This document shows, one piece after another, positions 55,008 through 64,000 of a stretch of 64,000 nt of DNA. Origin of the DNA: Marinobacter subterrani. GTDB lineage: Bacteria; Pseudomonadota; Gammaproteobacteria; Pseudomonadales; Oleiphilaceae. The notes under the pieces are model-generated. The model had not been told where the DNA came from. It did not search any database and saw nothing but the letters and a program-made list of their open reading frames with translations. The stretch's first letter is position 1. Each line of letters opens with the position of its first letter. The DNA is taken from the NCBI RefSeq assembly GCF_001045555.1, contig NZ_LFBU01000001.1, positions 2,480,001 to 2,544,000 on the forward strand, written 5' to 3'. The position numbers and the translations under genes are program-made.

Positions 55008-56003
55008 TTATTTCCACTTGCGGTGATAGGCGCCCAGGGTGGTCAGGCCGCCTTCGGAAAGCCCGGACAGGGTGTTGCGCCAGTCATTCTCCACGGTGAA
55101 CATGCCCGGAGTTCTATCCAGGTTGTCCAGCGCCTGGCGCCAGGTGCGAGCCACATCGGCAATGTAGGCCGGGCTGCGCTGGCGGCCTTCGATTTTGACG
55201 GCGCTGATGCCCAGCTCCTGCAGCTCCGGCAGCAGGTCCAGCGTGTTCAGGCTGACCGGCTCCTCAATGGCGTGATAGACGCTGCCTTCCACCTCGAACC
55301 GGCCCTTGCACAGGGTCGGGTAGCCGGCGGATTCACCCTGGCCGTAACGGTCGATCAGCACGTCGTTCAGGCGCGACTCCAGACCCTGGGGCGTTTCCTG
55401 CCAGCGCACGGCCTTGGCGGGTGAACAGGCACCGCGGGTGTTGGGAGATTCATCCGTCAGATAGGAGGACAGGTAGCAGCGCCCTTCGGCCATGATGCAC
55501 AGGCTGCCGAAGGCGAACACCTCCAGCTCCACCGGGCTGTGTTTGGCCACGCCACGCACCTGGTCCAGGGACAGCACCCGGGGCAACACTGCCCGGCGGA
55601 TGTCGAAGTTGTCCTTGTAGAAGGACAGGGCCTCATAGCTGGTGGCCGAGCCCTGTACCGACAGATGCCGGGGGATGTCCGGATAACGATTCGCGGCATA
55701 ATCGAGCAGGCCCATGTCGGCGAGAATGATGGCATCCACCCCCAGGCCCGCGGCGCGGTCGACCGCAGCCTTCCACTGTTCCCAGCCATCCGGTTGCGGG
55801 TAGGTGTTGATGGCGCAGAACACGCGGCGGCCTCTGGAGTGAGCGTAATCGATGCCCTCGGCGGCGCGTTTGTCGTTGAAGTTCAGGCCCGCGAACTGGC
55901 GGGCGTTGGTGCTGTCGCGGAAGCCGATATAGACCGCGTCGGCACCATTATCCACGGCGGTTTTCAGGGCCGGCAGACTGCCGGCCGGGCACACGAGTTC
56001 CAT
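55008..56003 (-). CDS. ubiU: Oxygen-independent ubiquinone hydroxylation protein UbiU
   Basis: A 331-residue U32-family protein. The four cluster cysteines fall at 169, 176, 193 and 232 ([30 protein letters not shown]), the same numbers as known for E. coli UbiU. A GGAGAAACCC ribosome binding site precedes the ATG. UbiUV allow ubiquinone synthesis under anoxia, which fits the adjacent anaerobic haem gene hemN. Confidence 0.94.
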   Translation of the reverse strand: MELVCPAGSLPALKTAVDNGADAVYIGFRDSTNARQFAGLNFNDKRAAEGIDYAHSRGRRVFCAINTYPQPDGWEQWKAAVDRAAGLGVDAIILADMGLLDYAANRYPDIPRHLSVQGSATSYEALSFYKDNFDIRRAVLPRVLSLDQVRGVAKHSPVELEVFAFGSLCIMAEGRCYLSSYLTDESPNTRGACSPAKAVRWQETPQGLESRLNDVLIDRYGQGESAGYPTLCKGRFEVEGSVYHAIEEPVSLNTLDLLPELQELGISAVKIEGRQRSPAYIADVARTWRQALDNLDRTPGMFTVENDWRNTLSGLSEGGLTTLGAYHRKWK

Positions 56004-56060
56004 GGGTTTCTCCGCTGGAATTGGGTAGTTAGAGGGTATCGGCTGGGGGGCCGGGGTGCC

Positions 56061-56074
56061 TTGACCTTTGTCAG
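56061..56074. promoter_or_regulatory. Degenerate ANR/FNR-like site upstream of ubiU
   Basis: TTGAC-CTTT-GTCAG has the 4-base spacer of ANR/FNR boxes but only about seven of ten half-site matches. It sits 58 bp before the ubiU start, a plausible place for an oxygen-responsive activator. Confidence 0.3.
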
Positions 56075-56098
56075 CGGAGTGGCGTGGGGAGTGAAGTT

Positions 56099-56382
56099 GG
56101 GATCAGATGAAAGCTTTCATCTGACCCCGTCTTGGAACCTGGCTCGGAGTTTGGCGCTAACTCGGGGTCAGAAGAAGGCTTTCTTCAGACCCCTGGGGGG
56201 GGGAGTGGAAAGGGGTCAGATGAAGGCTTTCATCTGACCCCGTCTTGGCGTCTGGCTCGGAGTTTGGCGCTGACTCGAGGGTGAAAATGGGGTCAGAAGA
56301 AAGCTTTCTTGAACCTGGCTTTGGGAATTGGCGCTAACTCGGGTGTGAAAATGGGGTCAGAAGAAAGCCTTCTTCTGACCCC
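56099..56382. repeat. Cluster of five 30-bp palindromes in a tandem-like array, downstream of hemN
   Basis: Each palindrome is GGGGTCAGA(A/T)GAA(A/G)G joined to its near-exact inverse ending in CTGACCCC. Copies: 56099-56128 (one base changed), 56164-56193, 56212-56241, about 56289-56312 (3' half lost) and 56353-56382. The spacers are also repeated: GTCTTGGAACCTGGCTCGG, then GAGTTTGGCGCTAACTC and GTGAAAATGGGG, so the array seems to have grown by duplication of a unit of about 110 bp. Such palindromes resemble REP elements spread by RAYT-type transposases. RNA copies would fold into strong hairpins. Confidence 0.85.
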
Positions 56383-56404
56383 GTCTTGGAATCTGCCCCG
56401 GCGC

Positions 56405-57814
56405 TCAGATAATCCGCGAAAACCGCTGGCTGGCCCCTTCCTTCCGATACAAGTCGAAGATCTGGCAGATGGCCCGAATCAACAACCGGCCGGCAGGCTG
56501 GACCTGCAGCACCTGGCCCTCGTCGGCCACCAGTTCGTCCTTGATCATCGGGTGCAGGCGGTTGAGCTCGTCGGCGAAATAGCGGTCGAAATCCTCACCC
56601 CAGGCGTCGGCGAACTGCTGGCGATCCAGGCGGAACTGGCAGATCAGCTGGCCGATGACCCAGCGGCGGATGCGGTCGTCGCGGCTCAGGCTCACGCCAC
56701 GGACCGTGGCCAGCTGACCGGCGTCGATGGCCGCTTCCCAGGCCGGCAGATCATGGTTGTTCTGGAAGTAGGCATCGTCGGTCTGTCCGATGGCGGAGAC
56801 ACCGAGTGATACCAGGTCGCAGTCCGAGTGGGTGGTGTAGCCCTGGAAATTCCGGTGCAGGCGGCCTTCCCGCTGGGCCACGGCCAGGCTGTCGTCCGGC
56901 TTGGCAAAGTGGTCCATGCCGATATACTCGTAACCGGCCTCCAGCAGGCGGTTGATGGTGTTGTGCAAAATGGTGAGCTTCTGCTGCGGGCTCGGCAGTG
57001 TCTCGGCCTGGATCCGGGTCTGGGGATAGAACCGGTCCGGCAGGTGCGCATAGCTGAACACCGAGAGACGGTCAGGGGACATCTCGATCACCGCTTCCAG
57101 GGTCTCGGCGAAGCTCTCCGGGGTCTGGTACGGCAGGCCGTAGATCAGGTCCAGGTTGATGGATCGGAAACCGATCTTCCGAGCTTCATTCAGTACCGCC
57201 TCGGTCATGTCCCGGGGCTGGATGCGGTTGACCGCTTTCTGCACCTCGGGGTTCACGTCCTGAACGCCCAGGCTGATACGGTTGAAGCCCAGGTCCCAGA
57301 GGGTCGGCAGGGTGTCCTGGTCCACTTCCCGGGGATCGATCTCCACACTGTAGTCCCGGTCGTCGCCGGTCTGCAGGTTGAACAGTTCGCCGTACCCTGC
57401 CATCAGGTGCTGCATTACATCCTTTGGCAGGAAGGTGGGCGTGCCACCGCCCCAGTGCAGTTGCTGGACCGGGCGATCGGCGCCGAACAGCTTCGACTGG
57501 ATCGCCGCTTCCTTGAGCACCCGCTCCACGTAAGGCATGGCCTTGTCACGCTTCTTGGTGATCACTTTGTTGCAGGCGCAGTAGTAGCACAGGTGCGCGC
57601 AAAACGGCAGGTGGGTGTATAGCGAGATCGGGCCACCCGCGGCCTTGCTGCGCCCGGCCGCCTTGACCATGTCCTCGACCCGGTAGTTCGGGGTGAATTC
57701 CACCGCCGTCGGGTAGGAGGTGTAGCGGGGTCCGCTGAGGTCGTAACGCCGGATCAGGGCGTCGTCCCAGATGAAGGCGGGGAGGTCGTTTTTGGTGGCG
57801 GTGTTGGAGGCCAT
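56405..57814 (-). CDS. hemN: Oxygen-independent coproporphyrinogen III oxidase
   Basis: A 469-residue radical-SAM enzyme that converts coproporphyrinogen III to protoporphyrinogen IX without O2. The cluster cysteines are Cys72, Cys76, Cys79 (CAHLCYYCACNK), followed by the SAM motif LHWGGGTPTFL (about 114-124). The length fits HemN (457 in E. coli). Start 57814 was chosen because the 20 extra residues of the longer frame are read from the upstream palindrome. The gene lies between two clusters of the palindrome. Confidence 0.94.
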   Translation of the reverse strand: MASNTATKNDLPAFIWDDALIRRYDLSGPRYTSYPTAVEFTPNYRVEDMVKAAGRSKAAGGPISLYTHLPFCAHLCYYCACNKVITKKRDKAMPYVERVLKEAAIQSKLFGADRPVQQLHWGGGTPTFLPKDVMQHLMAGYGELFNLQTGDDRDYSVEIDPREVDQDTLPTLWDLGFNRISLGVQDVNPEVQKAVNRIQPRDMTEAVLNEARKIGFRSINLDLIYGLPYQTPESFAETLEAVIEMSPDRLSVFSYAHLPDRFYPQTRIQAETLPSPQQKLTILHNTINRLLEAGYEYIGMDHFAKPDDSLAVAQREGRLHRNFQGYTTHSDCDLVSLGVSAIGQTDDAYFQNNHDLPAWEAAIDAGQLATVRGVSLSRDDRIRRWVIGQLICQFRLDRQQFADAWGEDFDRYFADELNRLHPMIKDELVADEGQVLQVQPAGRLLIRAICQIFDLYRKEGASQRFSRII

Positions 57815-57842
57815 AAGTAACTCGGGTTTGGTCGGTGAAGTC

Positions 57843-57913
57843 GGGGTCAGATGAAGGCGTTCATCAGACCCCAAGTTTACTCCGGGGTCAGAAGAAAGCC
57901 TTCTTCTGACCCC
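57843..57913. repeat. Two further copies of the 30-bp palindrome, upstream of hemN
   Basis: Copies at 57843-57872 (GGGGTCAGATGAAGG left arm) and 57884-57913 (GGGGTCAGAAGAAAG left arm, perfect inverse right arm). The second is followed by TTTTT on the plus strand, so it could act as a terminator there. They lie between hemN and the divergent photolyase gene. Confidence 0.85.
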
Positions 57914-58073
57914 TTTTTCAACGGCATTATCTCTGACTCCAGCCCCGAAGGGTTTGATGCGGGTCAGCTGATCATGACTTCAAGTCTAGCATCCCCCGCG
58001 CTGAACCACCCTTGCGCCCTTGGCGTATTCTGGCTACCTCTTTGGTGTAACCCGCAACTGCCGGAGTCCGTTC

Positions 58074-59606
58074 ATGGCCAACCTCATTCTCATCCTGGGC
58101 GATCAGCTCTCCCCCAACCTCAGCGCCCTCGATGGAGCCGATCGCAACGAAGATCTGGTTGTCATGGCAGAAGTGCACGACGAGGCCAGTTATACCAACC
58201 ACCACAAGAAAAAACTGGTGCTGCTGTTCAGCGCCATGCGCCACTTTGCCGACCACCTGCGGGAGGACGGCTGGCAGGTGCATTACCAGCGCTACCACCC
58301 GGACAACCCGCACCAGAGCCTGGAAGCGGTGGTGGCGGATCAGGTTCGGCAGCTGAACGCGGACAGGGTGATCACCACCGAATGCGGCGAGTGGCGCCTG
58401 CATGAACAAATCAGCCAGTGGCATGATCGTCTCGGTGTGCCAGTGGAGATCCGGCCGGATACCCGGTTCATCGCCAGCAAAGAGGAATTCGCCGATTGGG
58501 CAAAGGGCCGCAAACAGCTTCGAATGGAGTTCTTTTACCGGGAAATGCGCAAGAAAACCGGATTATTGATGACACCGGAGGGAGAACCGGAAGGCGGGCA
58601 GTGGAACTTCGATGCCGACAATCGCAAGAAATGGACCGGCAAGCCGCCGGCACCCGCGCCGTTCCAGGTGGAGCCGGATGCCACTACCCGGGAAGTGATC
58701 AAGCTGGTGGACGAGCATTTCAGCGATCACTTCGGCACCACCGACGACTTCCATTTTGCGGTGACGGCGGAAGATGCCCAAGCGGCCCTTGAACACTTCA
58801 TCGACTTCGCCCTGCCCTGTTTCGGCGATTACCAGGACGCGATATCAGATACCGAGGACTGGCTCTTTCACTCCATTCTCTCGCCCTACATCAACTGCGG
58901 GCTGCTGGATCCACTGGCGGTGTGTGAGGCAGCGGCTCAGGCCTGGTATGCCGGCCGGGCGCCAATCAATGCGGTGGAAGGCTTTATCCGGCAGATCCTG
59001 GGCTGGCGGGAGTTTGTCCGAGGCATCTACTGGCTGAACATGCCGGCCTATGCACAGGAAAACCGCTTGGGCAACACACGCGCCCTGCCCTGGTTCTACT
59101 GGACCGGTGACACAAAAATGCGCTGCATGCACAAGGCTATTGACGCCACCCGGCGCAACGCATACGCCCATCACATCCAGCGGCTGATGGTCACCGGTAA
59201 TTTCGCCTTGCTGGCCGGCATCAGACCCGAGGAGATCTGCGACTGGTATCTGGCGGTCTACGCCGATGCCTATGACTGGGTGGAACTGCCGAATGTGCTG
59301 GGCATGGTAATGCATGCCGATGGCGGCTACCTGGGCTCAAAGCCCTACGCCGCCAGCGGCAAGTACATCCAGCGCCAGTCGGACCATTGCAGCAACTGCC
59401 ACTACAAGGTGAACAAGGCCACGGAGGACGATGCCTGCCCGTTCAACGCCCTGTACTGGCATTTCATCGACCGGCACCGGCATGAATTTGCGGGCAATCC
59501 CCGCATGGGTATGATGTACCGCAACTGGGACAAGCAGAAACCGGAAAGGCGGGAAGCGCTGCTCCGGCGCGCCGAACATCTGCTGGCGAACCTGGAGCAG
59601 CTTTAA
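58074..59606 (+). CDS. Iron-sulfur bacterial photolyase/cryptochrome (PhrB/CryB-like)
   Basis: A 510-residue flavoprotein of the FeS-BCP group, which repairs (6-4) photoproducts with light or acts as a light sensor. The N-terminal half is the antenna domain (LILILGDQLSPNLSAL); FAD contacts are in the C-terminal half (INAVEGFIRQILGWREFVRG; NAYAHHIQRLMVTGNF). The cluster cysteines are seen in KMRCMHK, CSNCHYKV and ACPFN, in the order expected for PhrB. Start 58074 gives MANLILILGDQL; an earlier in-frame ATG adds unrelated residues. Confidence 0.92.
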   Translation: MANLILILGDQLSPNLSALDGADRNEDLVVMAEVHDEASYTNHHKKKLVLLFSAMRHFADHLREDGWQVHYQRYHPDNPHQSLEAVVADQVRQLNADRVITTECGEWRLHEQISQWHDRLGVPVEIRPDTRFIASKEEFADWAKGRKQLRMEFFYREMRKKTGLLMTPEGEPEGGQWNFDADNRKKWTGKPPAPAPFQVEPDATTREVIKLVDEHFSDHFGTTDDFHFAVTAEDAQAALEHFIDFALPCFGDYQDAISDTEDWLFHSILSPYINCGLLDPLAVCEAAAQAWYAGRAPINAVEGFIRQILGWREFVRGIYWLNMPAYAQENRLGNTRALPWFYWTGDTKMRCMHKAIDATRRNAYAHHIQRLMVTGNFALLAGIRPEEICDWYLAVYADAYDWVELPNVLGMVMHADGGYLGSKPYAASGKYIQRQSDHCSNCHYKVNKATEDDACPFNALYWHFIDRHRHEFAGNPRMGMMYRNWDKQKPERREALLRRAEHLLANLEQL

Positions 59607-59609
59607 GCA

Positions 59610-60728
59610 TCAGTGGGGAGCAATCCGCTGTTCCGTCTCCGGATCAAAGAACACCACTTTTTTCATATCGAACATCAGCTCGGCGGTCTCGCCCCAGGTC
59701 ACCGGGTGCTCCGGATCAATCCGGCAATGCACGTTGGTGTCGTTGAGCTGGATCAGCGCGATCACATCCGGGCCCGTGGGCTCGGTCACCTCGATGGTGA
59801 ACTCGCCCTTGGTGACCAGGGTCTGATCGTTCTTCTGGTCCCGGGGCTGGGTGATGTGTTCCGGGCGAATGCCGAGGATCACCTGGCGGCCGACACGGTC
59901 GGACAGGTAGTCCGGTAACGGCAATTCAAGTTCGCTACCGTTGTTGCCCTGCACCTGCGCGTACAATCCCTGTCCGCCCTGCTCCACGGTGACCGGCACA
60001 AAGCTCATGGCCGGCGAGCCCATGAAGCCGGCCACGAACAGGTTGGCCGGTGTGTTGTACACCTCTTTCGGTGTACCCAGCTGCTGCAGCTCGCCATCCT
60101 TGAGCACGGCAATCCGGTCCGCCAGGGTCATGGCCTCGATCTGGTCGTGGGTCACGTACACGATAGTGGTTTTCAGGCGCTGATGCAGCTTCTTGATCTC
60201 GGTGCGCATTTCCACCCGCAGCTTGGCATCCAGGTTGGACAGTGGCTCATCGAACAGGTAGATGCTCGGCCGGCGGGCCAGGGCGCGGCCCATGGCGACC
60301 CGCTGCTGTTGTCCGCCGGAGAGGTTTGCCGGCTTCTTGTTCAGCAGGCCGGAGATCTGTAGCAGATCAGCCACCCGCTCCACCTCCTGATCAATCTCGG
60401 CTTTCGGCCGCCGCCGGATCTTGAGGCCAAACGCGATGTTCTCCCGCACGGTCATCGTGGGGTACAGGGCGTAGGACTGGAACACCATGGCGATGTCCCG
60501 GTCTTTCGGCTCCATGTTGGAGATGTCCTTGCCGTCAAGGACAATCGAGCCGTCGGTAATGGTTTCCAGGCCGGCAATAGTGTTCATCAGGGTGGATTTG
60601 CCGCAGCCGGAAGGGCCGACAAGAATGATGAATTCCCCGGACGCGATGTCGATGTCGATACCCTTGAGGGTCTCCTCGGCCACGCCCGGATAGGTTTTGC
60701 GGATGCTCCGCAGTTCCAATTGAGACAT
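59610..60728 (-). CDS. gtsD: Sugar ABC transporter ATPase (MalK/GtsD-like)
   Basis: A 372-residue ATPase. Walker A is GPSGCGKST (about 38), the signature is [15 protein letters not shown] (about 136), Walker B is [12 protein letters not shown] (about 155) and H-loop [11 protein letters not shown]. The C-terminal 130 residues form a MalK-like regulatory/OB domain. It powers the two permeases encoded upstream in the same operon. It is convergent with the photolyase gene with only 3 bases between stops. Confidence 0.93.
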   Translation of the reverse strand: MSQLELRSIRKTYPGVAEETLKGIDIDIASGEFIILVGPSGCGKSTLMNTIAGLETITDGSIVLDGKDISNMEPKDRDIAMVFQSYALYPTMTVRENIAFGLKIRRRPKAEIDQEVERVADLLQISGLLNKKPANLSGGQQQRVAMGRALARRPSIYLFDEPLSNLDAKLRVEMRTEIKKLHQRLKTTIVYVTHDQIEAMTLADRIAVLKDGELQQLGTPKEVYNTPANLFVAGFMGSPAMSFVPVTVEQGGQGLYAQVQGNNGSELELPLPDYLSDRVGRQVILGIRPEHITQPRDQKNDQTLVTKGEFTIEVTEPTGPDVIALIQLNDTNVHCRIDPEHPVTWGETAELMFDMKKVVFFDPETEQRIAPH

Positions 60729-60746
60729 TGTTGTTATCCTCTCAGA

Positions 60747-61616
60747 TCAACCTTTGACAGATCCGGCGGTCAGCCCCCGGATGAAATATTTGCCGGCGAC
60801 GATGTAGACCACCAGTGTGGGCAGCGCAGCAATCATGGCCGCGGCCATATCCACGTTGTATTCCTTTACCCCGGTACTGGTGTTGACCAGGTTGTTCAGC
60901 GCCACGGTGATGGGCTGGCTGTCGCCACTGGCAAACACCACACCAAACAGGAAGTCGTTCCAGATCTGGGTGAACTGCCAGATCAGCGACACCATGAAGA
61001 TCGGCGTCGACATGGGCAGCAGGATGCGGAAGAAAATGGTGAAAAAGCCAGCGCCGTCCAGCCGGGCCGCCTTGATCAGGGCATCCGGAATAGCCACGTA
61101 GTAGTTTCTGAAGAACAGCGTGGTGAAGGCCACGCCGTAGATCACGTGCACCAGCACCAGACCGGTGGTGGTGTTGGCCAGACCCAGCTGGCCGAGCGTC
61201 GCCGCCATGGGCAGCAGCACCACCTGGAAGGGCACGAAGCAGCCGAACAGCAGCATGCCGAAGAACAGGTTGGAGCCCTTGAACTTCCACTTGGACAGCA
61301 CGTAGCCATTGAACGCGCCCAGCAGGGTGGAAATCAGCACGGCAGGCACGGTCATCTTGAACGAGTTCCAGAAGTAACCGCGGATCCCGCCACAATCCAC
61401 ACCGGTGCAGGCCTCGGACCAGGCTTTGGTCCAGCCGATGACGGTCCAGTCCGTGGGCAGGGACATCAGGTTACCGGTACGGATATCCATGGGCGTCTTG
61501 AAGCTGGTCACCAGCATGATGAACAGGGGAATCAGGTACACCAGGGCGGCCAGAAGCAATACACCGTAAACGGCCACGCGACTGGGACGAAAGCCGGTAC
61601 GTACGACATCAGTCAT
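60747..61616 (-). CDS. gtsC: Sugar ABC transporter permease (MalG/GtsC-like)
   Basis: A 289-residue inner-membrane protein with six hydrophobic segments. The EAA loop contact with the ATPase is present as PDALIKAARLDGAGFFTIFFRILLP (about residues 178-202). The C-terminus AGKYFIRGLTAGSVKG is like that of MalG-type permeases. Its start overlaps the end of gtsB by 8 bases. Confidence 0.92.
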   Translation of the reverse strand: MTDVVRTGFRPSRVAVYGVLLLAALVYLIPLFIMLVTSFKTPMDIRTGNLMSLPTDWTVIGWTKAWSEACTGVDCGGIRGYFWNSFKMTVPAVLISTLLGAFNGYVLSKWKFKGSNLFFGMLLFGCFVPFQVVLLPMAATLGQLGLANTTTGLVLVHVIYGVAFTTLFFRNYYVAIPDALIKAARLDGAGFFTIFFRILLPMSTPIFMVSLIWQFTQIWNDFLFGVVFASGDSQPITVALNNLVNTSTGVKEYNVDMAAAMIAALPTLVVYIVAGKYFIRGLTAGSVKG

Positions 61617-62535
61617 GGCGCTTCTCCCTCAGTTCGGAATACAGATAAGGCACCAGCAGAGCGAGGATGGCGCCCAGCATGAGCATGGCGCTGGCGGAGC
61701 CAAGGCCCATCTGGCCCCGGGTAAAGGTATGGGTGTACATGAATACCGCTGGCAGGTCGGTGGAATAGCCCGGGCCACCGGCGGTCATGGCCATCACCAG
61801 ATCAAAACTCTTGATGGCGATGTGGGCCAGTACCATCAGCGCGCTGAAAAATACCGGTCGCAGGGACGGCAGAATGATCTTGCCGTAGATCAGCGGCAGG
61901 CTGGCGCCATCCACTCGGGCTGCGCGGATAATGGAGGAATCCACACCCCGAAGTCCGGCCAGGAAAAGGGCCATAACGAATCCAGAAGCCTGCCAGACCG
62001 CCGCCATGACAATGGTGTAGATGGCCATGTCGGACTCCACCAGCCAGTCGAAACTGAATGAGGTCCAGCCCCAGTCGTGCATCAGCTTCTCCAATCCCAG
62101 GCTGGGGTTGAGAATCCACTTCCACACGGTACCGGTCACAATCATGGACAGCGCCATGGGGTAGAGGTAGATGGTGCGGATGGCACCTTCCTGGCGGATT
62201 CTCTGGTCCAGGAATATCGCCAGAAACACACCGATCACCAGGCAGCTCAGGATAAACAGGCCGCCAAAGATGCCCAGGTTAATCGAGGCGGTGAGCCAGC
62301 GATCGTTGGTCATCAGCTTGGCGTACTGGTCAAAACCGATGAATTCATACACCGGCAGAAAGCTGGAACTGGTGAACGACAGGATGCCAGTCCAGATCAT
62401 GAAGGCGTAGATACCGACACCGACCAGCACGAAGGTCGGAGCAACAACCAGCTTCGGCAGCCAGCGCTGCAACGCGTCGAGAAAACGCGAGTGCGACCGG
62501 GCCATCCGGGCAGGTTGGCGTTGAATGTGTTCCAT
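61609..62535 (-). CDS. gtsB: Sugar ABC transporter permease (MalF/GtsB-like)
   Basis: A 308-residue inner-membrane permease. The EAA loop is DSSIIRAARVDGASLPLIYG and KIILPSLRP (about 207-235). Start 62535 was chosen for the GGGAG ribosome binding site 8 bases before it; the longer frame adds ten residues without support. It forms the channel with GtsC. Confidence 0.9.
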   Translation of the reverse strand: MEHIQRQPARMARSHSRFLDALQRWLPKLVVAPTFVLVGVGIYAFMIWTGILSFTSSSFLPVYEFIGFDQYAKLMTNDRWLTASINLGIFGGLFILSCLVIGVFLAIFLDQRIRQEGAIRTIYLYPMALSMIVTGTVWKWILNPSLGLEKLMHDWGWTSFSFDWLVESDMAIYTIVMAAVWQASGFVMALFLAGLRGVDSSIIRAARVDGASLPLIYGKIILPSLRPVFFSALMVLAHIAIKSFDLVMAMTAGGPGYSTDLPAVFMYTHTFTRGQMGLGSASAMLMLGAILALLVPYLYSELREKRHD

Positions 62536-62599
62536 GAAATATCTCCCGAAAGGATCGGGGGCCACTCGCCATGGAATCTGGCGAGTGGCCCCCGCCGGA

Positions 62600-63859
62600 T
62601 CACATGGCGGCCTTGATCGCGGCTGCCAGCTGATCGGTTGCCCGGGCGGGATCCTTGTCGTCGGTGTTCACGAAGTTGGTGACAACGTCAAAGATCTGGC
62701 CCTGGATATAGCTGGTGGTCGCCAGGCCGTGAGCAAAGCTCGGCACCAGCCCGCCATTTTTGGCACTGCTCTTGAAAGCATCCATGGAGGCCTGGGCACA
62801 GGCATCAAAGTTCGACATATCCATGTCGGTGCGCACCGGGATGGAGCCCTTGGCCTTGTTGAACACCGTCTGGAACTCCGGCTCCAGGATGGTGCGGGCC
62901 AGGTCCTTCTGCGCTTCGGTGTTCTCGTCGTCGTCCAGGCTGAACATGGCAAAGGAGTCCACGTTGAAGGTGAACTCACCGGCGGTGCCCGGTGCCGGCG
63001 CGCAGATGTAGTCCTCGCCCGGCGTCAGGCCGGCGGCAGTGAACTCGCCCTTGGCCCAGTCACCCATGATCTGCATGGCCGCGTCACCCCGGATCACCAT
63101 GGCAGTGGCGGTATTCCAGTCCCGGCCGGCAGCGTTGTCGTCGACGTAGCTCATCACCTTGGCAAACTCGGAGAACACCTTTTCCATCATCGGGCTGTTG
63201 ATCACCTCCATGTCATGCTCCACAAAGGCTCTGGCGTAGTCCTCCGGCCCCATAACGGCCAGAGCCACGGCTTCAAATACGGTGGCGTCCTGCCAGGGCT
63301 GGCCACCATGAGCCAGGGGAATTACCCCGGCGGCCTCCAGTTTTTCGGCAGCCTTGTAGAATTCATCGAGCGTCGTGGGCACCTTGACGCCGGCCTTTTC
63401 CAGCACATCCGGGTTGGCCCACAGCCAGTTCACCCGGTGCACGTTGACCGGCACCGCCACATAGCTACCCTCGTATTTCATGACATCGGCAATGACCGGC
63501 GGGATCAACTGGTCCCAGTTGTTGGCCTCGGCGACATCATCCAGGCTGGTGAGAAAACCCAGCTTGGCCCACTCCTGGATATCCAGGCCCTTGATCTGGG
63601 CAGCGGCGGGCGGATTACCGGAAACGGCACGGGTCTTGAGCACGGTCATGGCGGCCTCACCGCCACCGCCGGCCACGGCAAAGTCTTTCCAGGTGTGGCC
63701 CTGTTCTTCCATCATTTCCTTCAGGGCGGCCGCGGCGCGGGCTTCACCGCCGGCGGTCCACCAATGCAGCACTTCCACTTCACCAGCCTGGACAGCAGTG
63801 GCCGGCAACAGGGCAGCCGAGATGGCTGCGGCAGTCAGGGTTTTCTTCAGGATATTCAT
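62600..63859 (-). CDS. gtsA: Sugar-binding protein of an ABC transporter (GtsA-like, probably glucose or mannose)
   Basis: A 419-residue periplasmic binding protein with a signal peptide ending in ATAVQA. The mature start [14 protein letters not shown] and the stretches [44 protein letters not shown] and [20 protein letters not shown] resemble the Pseudomonas glucose-binding protein GtsA more than maltose-binding MalE. ATG 63859 has AGGAAGGA about 7 bases before it; a second in-frame ATG at 63865 is too close to that site. It is the first gene of gtsABCD. Confidence 0.88.
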   Translation of the reverse strand: MNILKKTLTAAAISAALLPATAVQAGEVEVLHWWTAGGEARAAAALKEMMEEQGHTWKDFAVAGGGGEAAMTVLKTRAVSGNPPAAAQIKGLDIQEWAKLGFLTSLDDVAEANNWDQLIPPVIADVMKYEGSYVAVPVNVHRVNWLWANPDVLEKAGVKVPTTLDEFYKAAEKLEAAGVIPLAHGGQPWQDATVFEAVALAVMGPEDYARAFVEHDMEVINSPMMEKVFSEFAKVMSYVDDNAAGRDWNTATAMVIRGDAAMQIMGDWAKGEFTAAGLTPGEDYICAPAPGTAGEFTFNVDSFAMFSLDDDENTEAQKDLARTILEPEFQTVFNKAKGSIPVRTDMDMSNFDACAQASMDAFKSSAKNGGLVPSFAHGLATTSYIQGQIFDVVTNFVNTDDKDPARATDQLAAAIKAAM

Positions 63860-63894
63860 AGTCATTCCTTCCTGTTTTGTTGTCTTGATCAGGT

Positions 63895-64000
63895 TCAGAA
63901 CCAGATTTCCATTTGAGTACCGAAGGTCCACTGGGCGCTCTCGAAATCACTGTCGGCACCCAACGGATCGCCGGCTGCGTAGCTTTCAAGCTTGTCGTCC
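63895..64000 (-). CDS. C-terminal end of an outer-membrane carbohydrate porin (LamB-like), partial
   Basis: The minus strand is open from the window edge to TGA at 63895 and encodes 34 residues ending in [11 protein letters not shown]. An aromatic C-terminal residue in an alternating beta-strand is the signal of outer-membrane barrels, and the ending closely resembles that of LamB maltoporin (TFGAQMEIWW). It precedes gtsA on the same strand with a 35-bp gap, so porin and ABC transporter are likely one operon. Confidence 0.75.
   Translation of the reverse strand, partial: DDKLESYAAGDPLGADSDFESAQWTFGTQMEIWF

Noticed and set aside
56099-56382. CRISPR array
   Set aside because: The repeats are palindromes of 30 bp with spacers that are themselves repeated and of unequal length; there are no unique spacers and no cas genes.
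57815-57874. Longer N-terminus for HemN
   Set aside because: The extra 20 residues are read from the palindromic repeat and are not part of the enzyme; the ATG at 57814 fits the family.
58020-58073. Earlier start for the photolyase
   Set aside because: The added residues are not photolyase-like, and MANLILILGDQ at 58074 is the normal beginning of the antenna domain.

Overview
The window looks like chromosomal DNA of a marine gammaproteobacterium, most likely Marinobacter or a close relative. This rests on recognising protein families and gene neighbourhoods (glutamate dehydrogenase with aconitase, aceEF, cysIJ, an ANR-type cbb3 oxidase locus, the FTR1/P19 iron system, ubiUV, hemN, a Gts-type sugar transporter); no database search was possible. 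No rRNA, tRNA or CRISPR array was recognised.

Layout. 1-12.8 kb: the end of a hemerythrin-like gene, an AhpD-like protein, gdhA, aconitase, a short-type 6-phosphogluconate dehydrogenase followed by a wrecked D-lactate dehydrogenase gene, small hypothetical genes, the sulfite reductase pair cysJI and a sulfide:quinone oxidoreductase. 12.9-17 kb: aceE and aceF. 17.3-22.4 kb: an accessory patch with an AT-rich lone argC, an AT-rich Crp/Fnr-type regulator, a fragment resembling the 5' end of gdhA, and an IS21-family element inserted cleanly into an rnk-like gene with a 5-bp target duplication. 22.5-27.5 kb: a metallophosphoesterase, an OvoA-type ovothiol synthase, an ECF-like sigma factor and a cupredoxin.

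28-33.2 kb: a compact cbb3-type oxidase operon (a CcoN carrying a CcoS-like N-terminus, CcoO, a mono-haem CcoP and a CcoI-like copper ATPase) behind an ANR/FNR box. 33.4-40.4 kb: a TDT transporter, a lone SdhB-type iron-sulfur subunit with a trans-sulfuration enzyme, a P450, a second AhpD-like protein, a CZB-domain chemoreceptor and a DUF488 protein. 40.4-43.4 kb: a class III ribonucleotide reductase operon under a cobalamin riboswitch, in which the glycyl-radical segment of NrdD is a separate 48-residue gene. 43.5-47.2 kb: a Fur-box-controlled FTR1/P19 ferrous iron operon. 47.2-54.1 kb: a Na/Ca exchanger, a TetR-RND efflux operon and a cytochrome c'-like protein. 54.1-57.9 kb: ubiUV (O2-independent ubiquinone synthesis) and hemN (O2-independent haem synthesis), with hemN flanked by seven copies of a 30-bp palindrome. 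58-64 kb: an Fe-S photolyase, then a gtsABCD-like sugar ABC transporter and the end of a carbohydrate porin.

Taken together, many genes suit a facultative life at low oxygen: the cbb3 oxidase, class III RNR, UbiUV, HemN and ferrous iron uptake. The strongest unusual signals are the split NrdD with its B12 riboswitch, the CcoS-CcoN fusion, the free copy of the FTR1 periplasmic domain, the palindrome clusters around hemN, and the two clearly readable decay events (dld and rnk).
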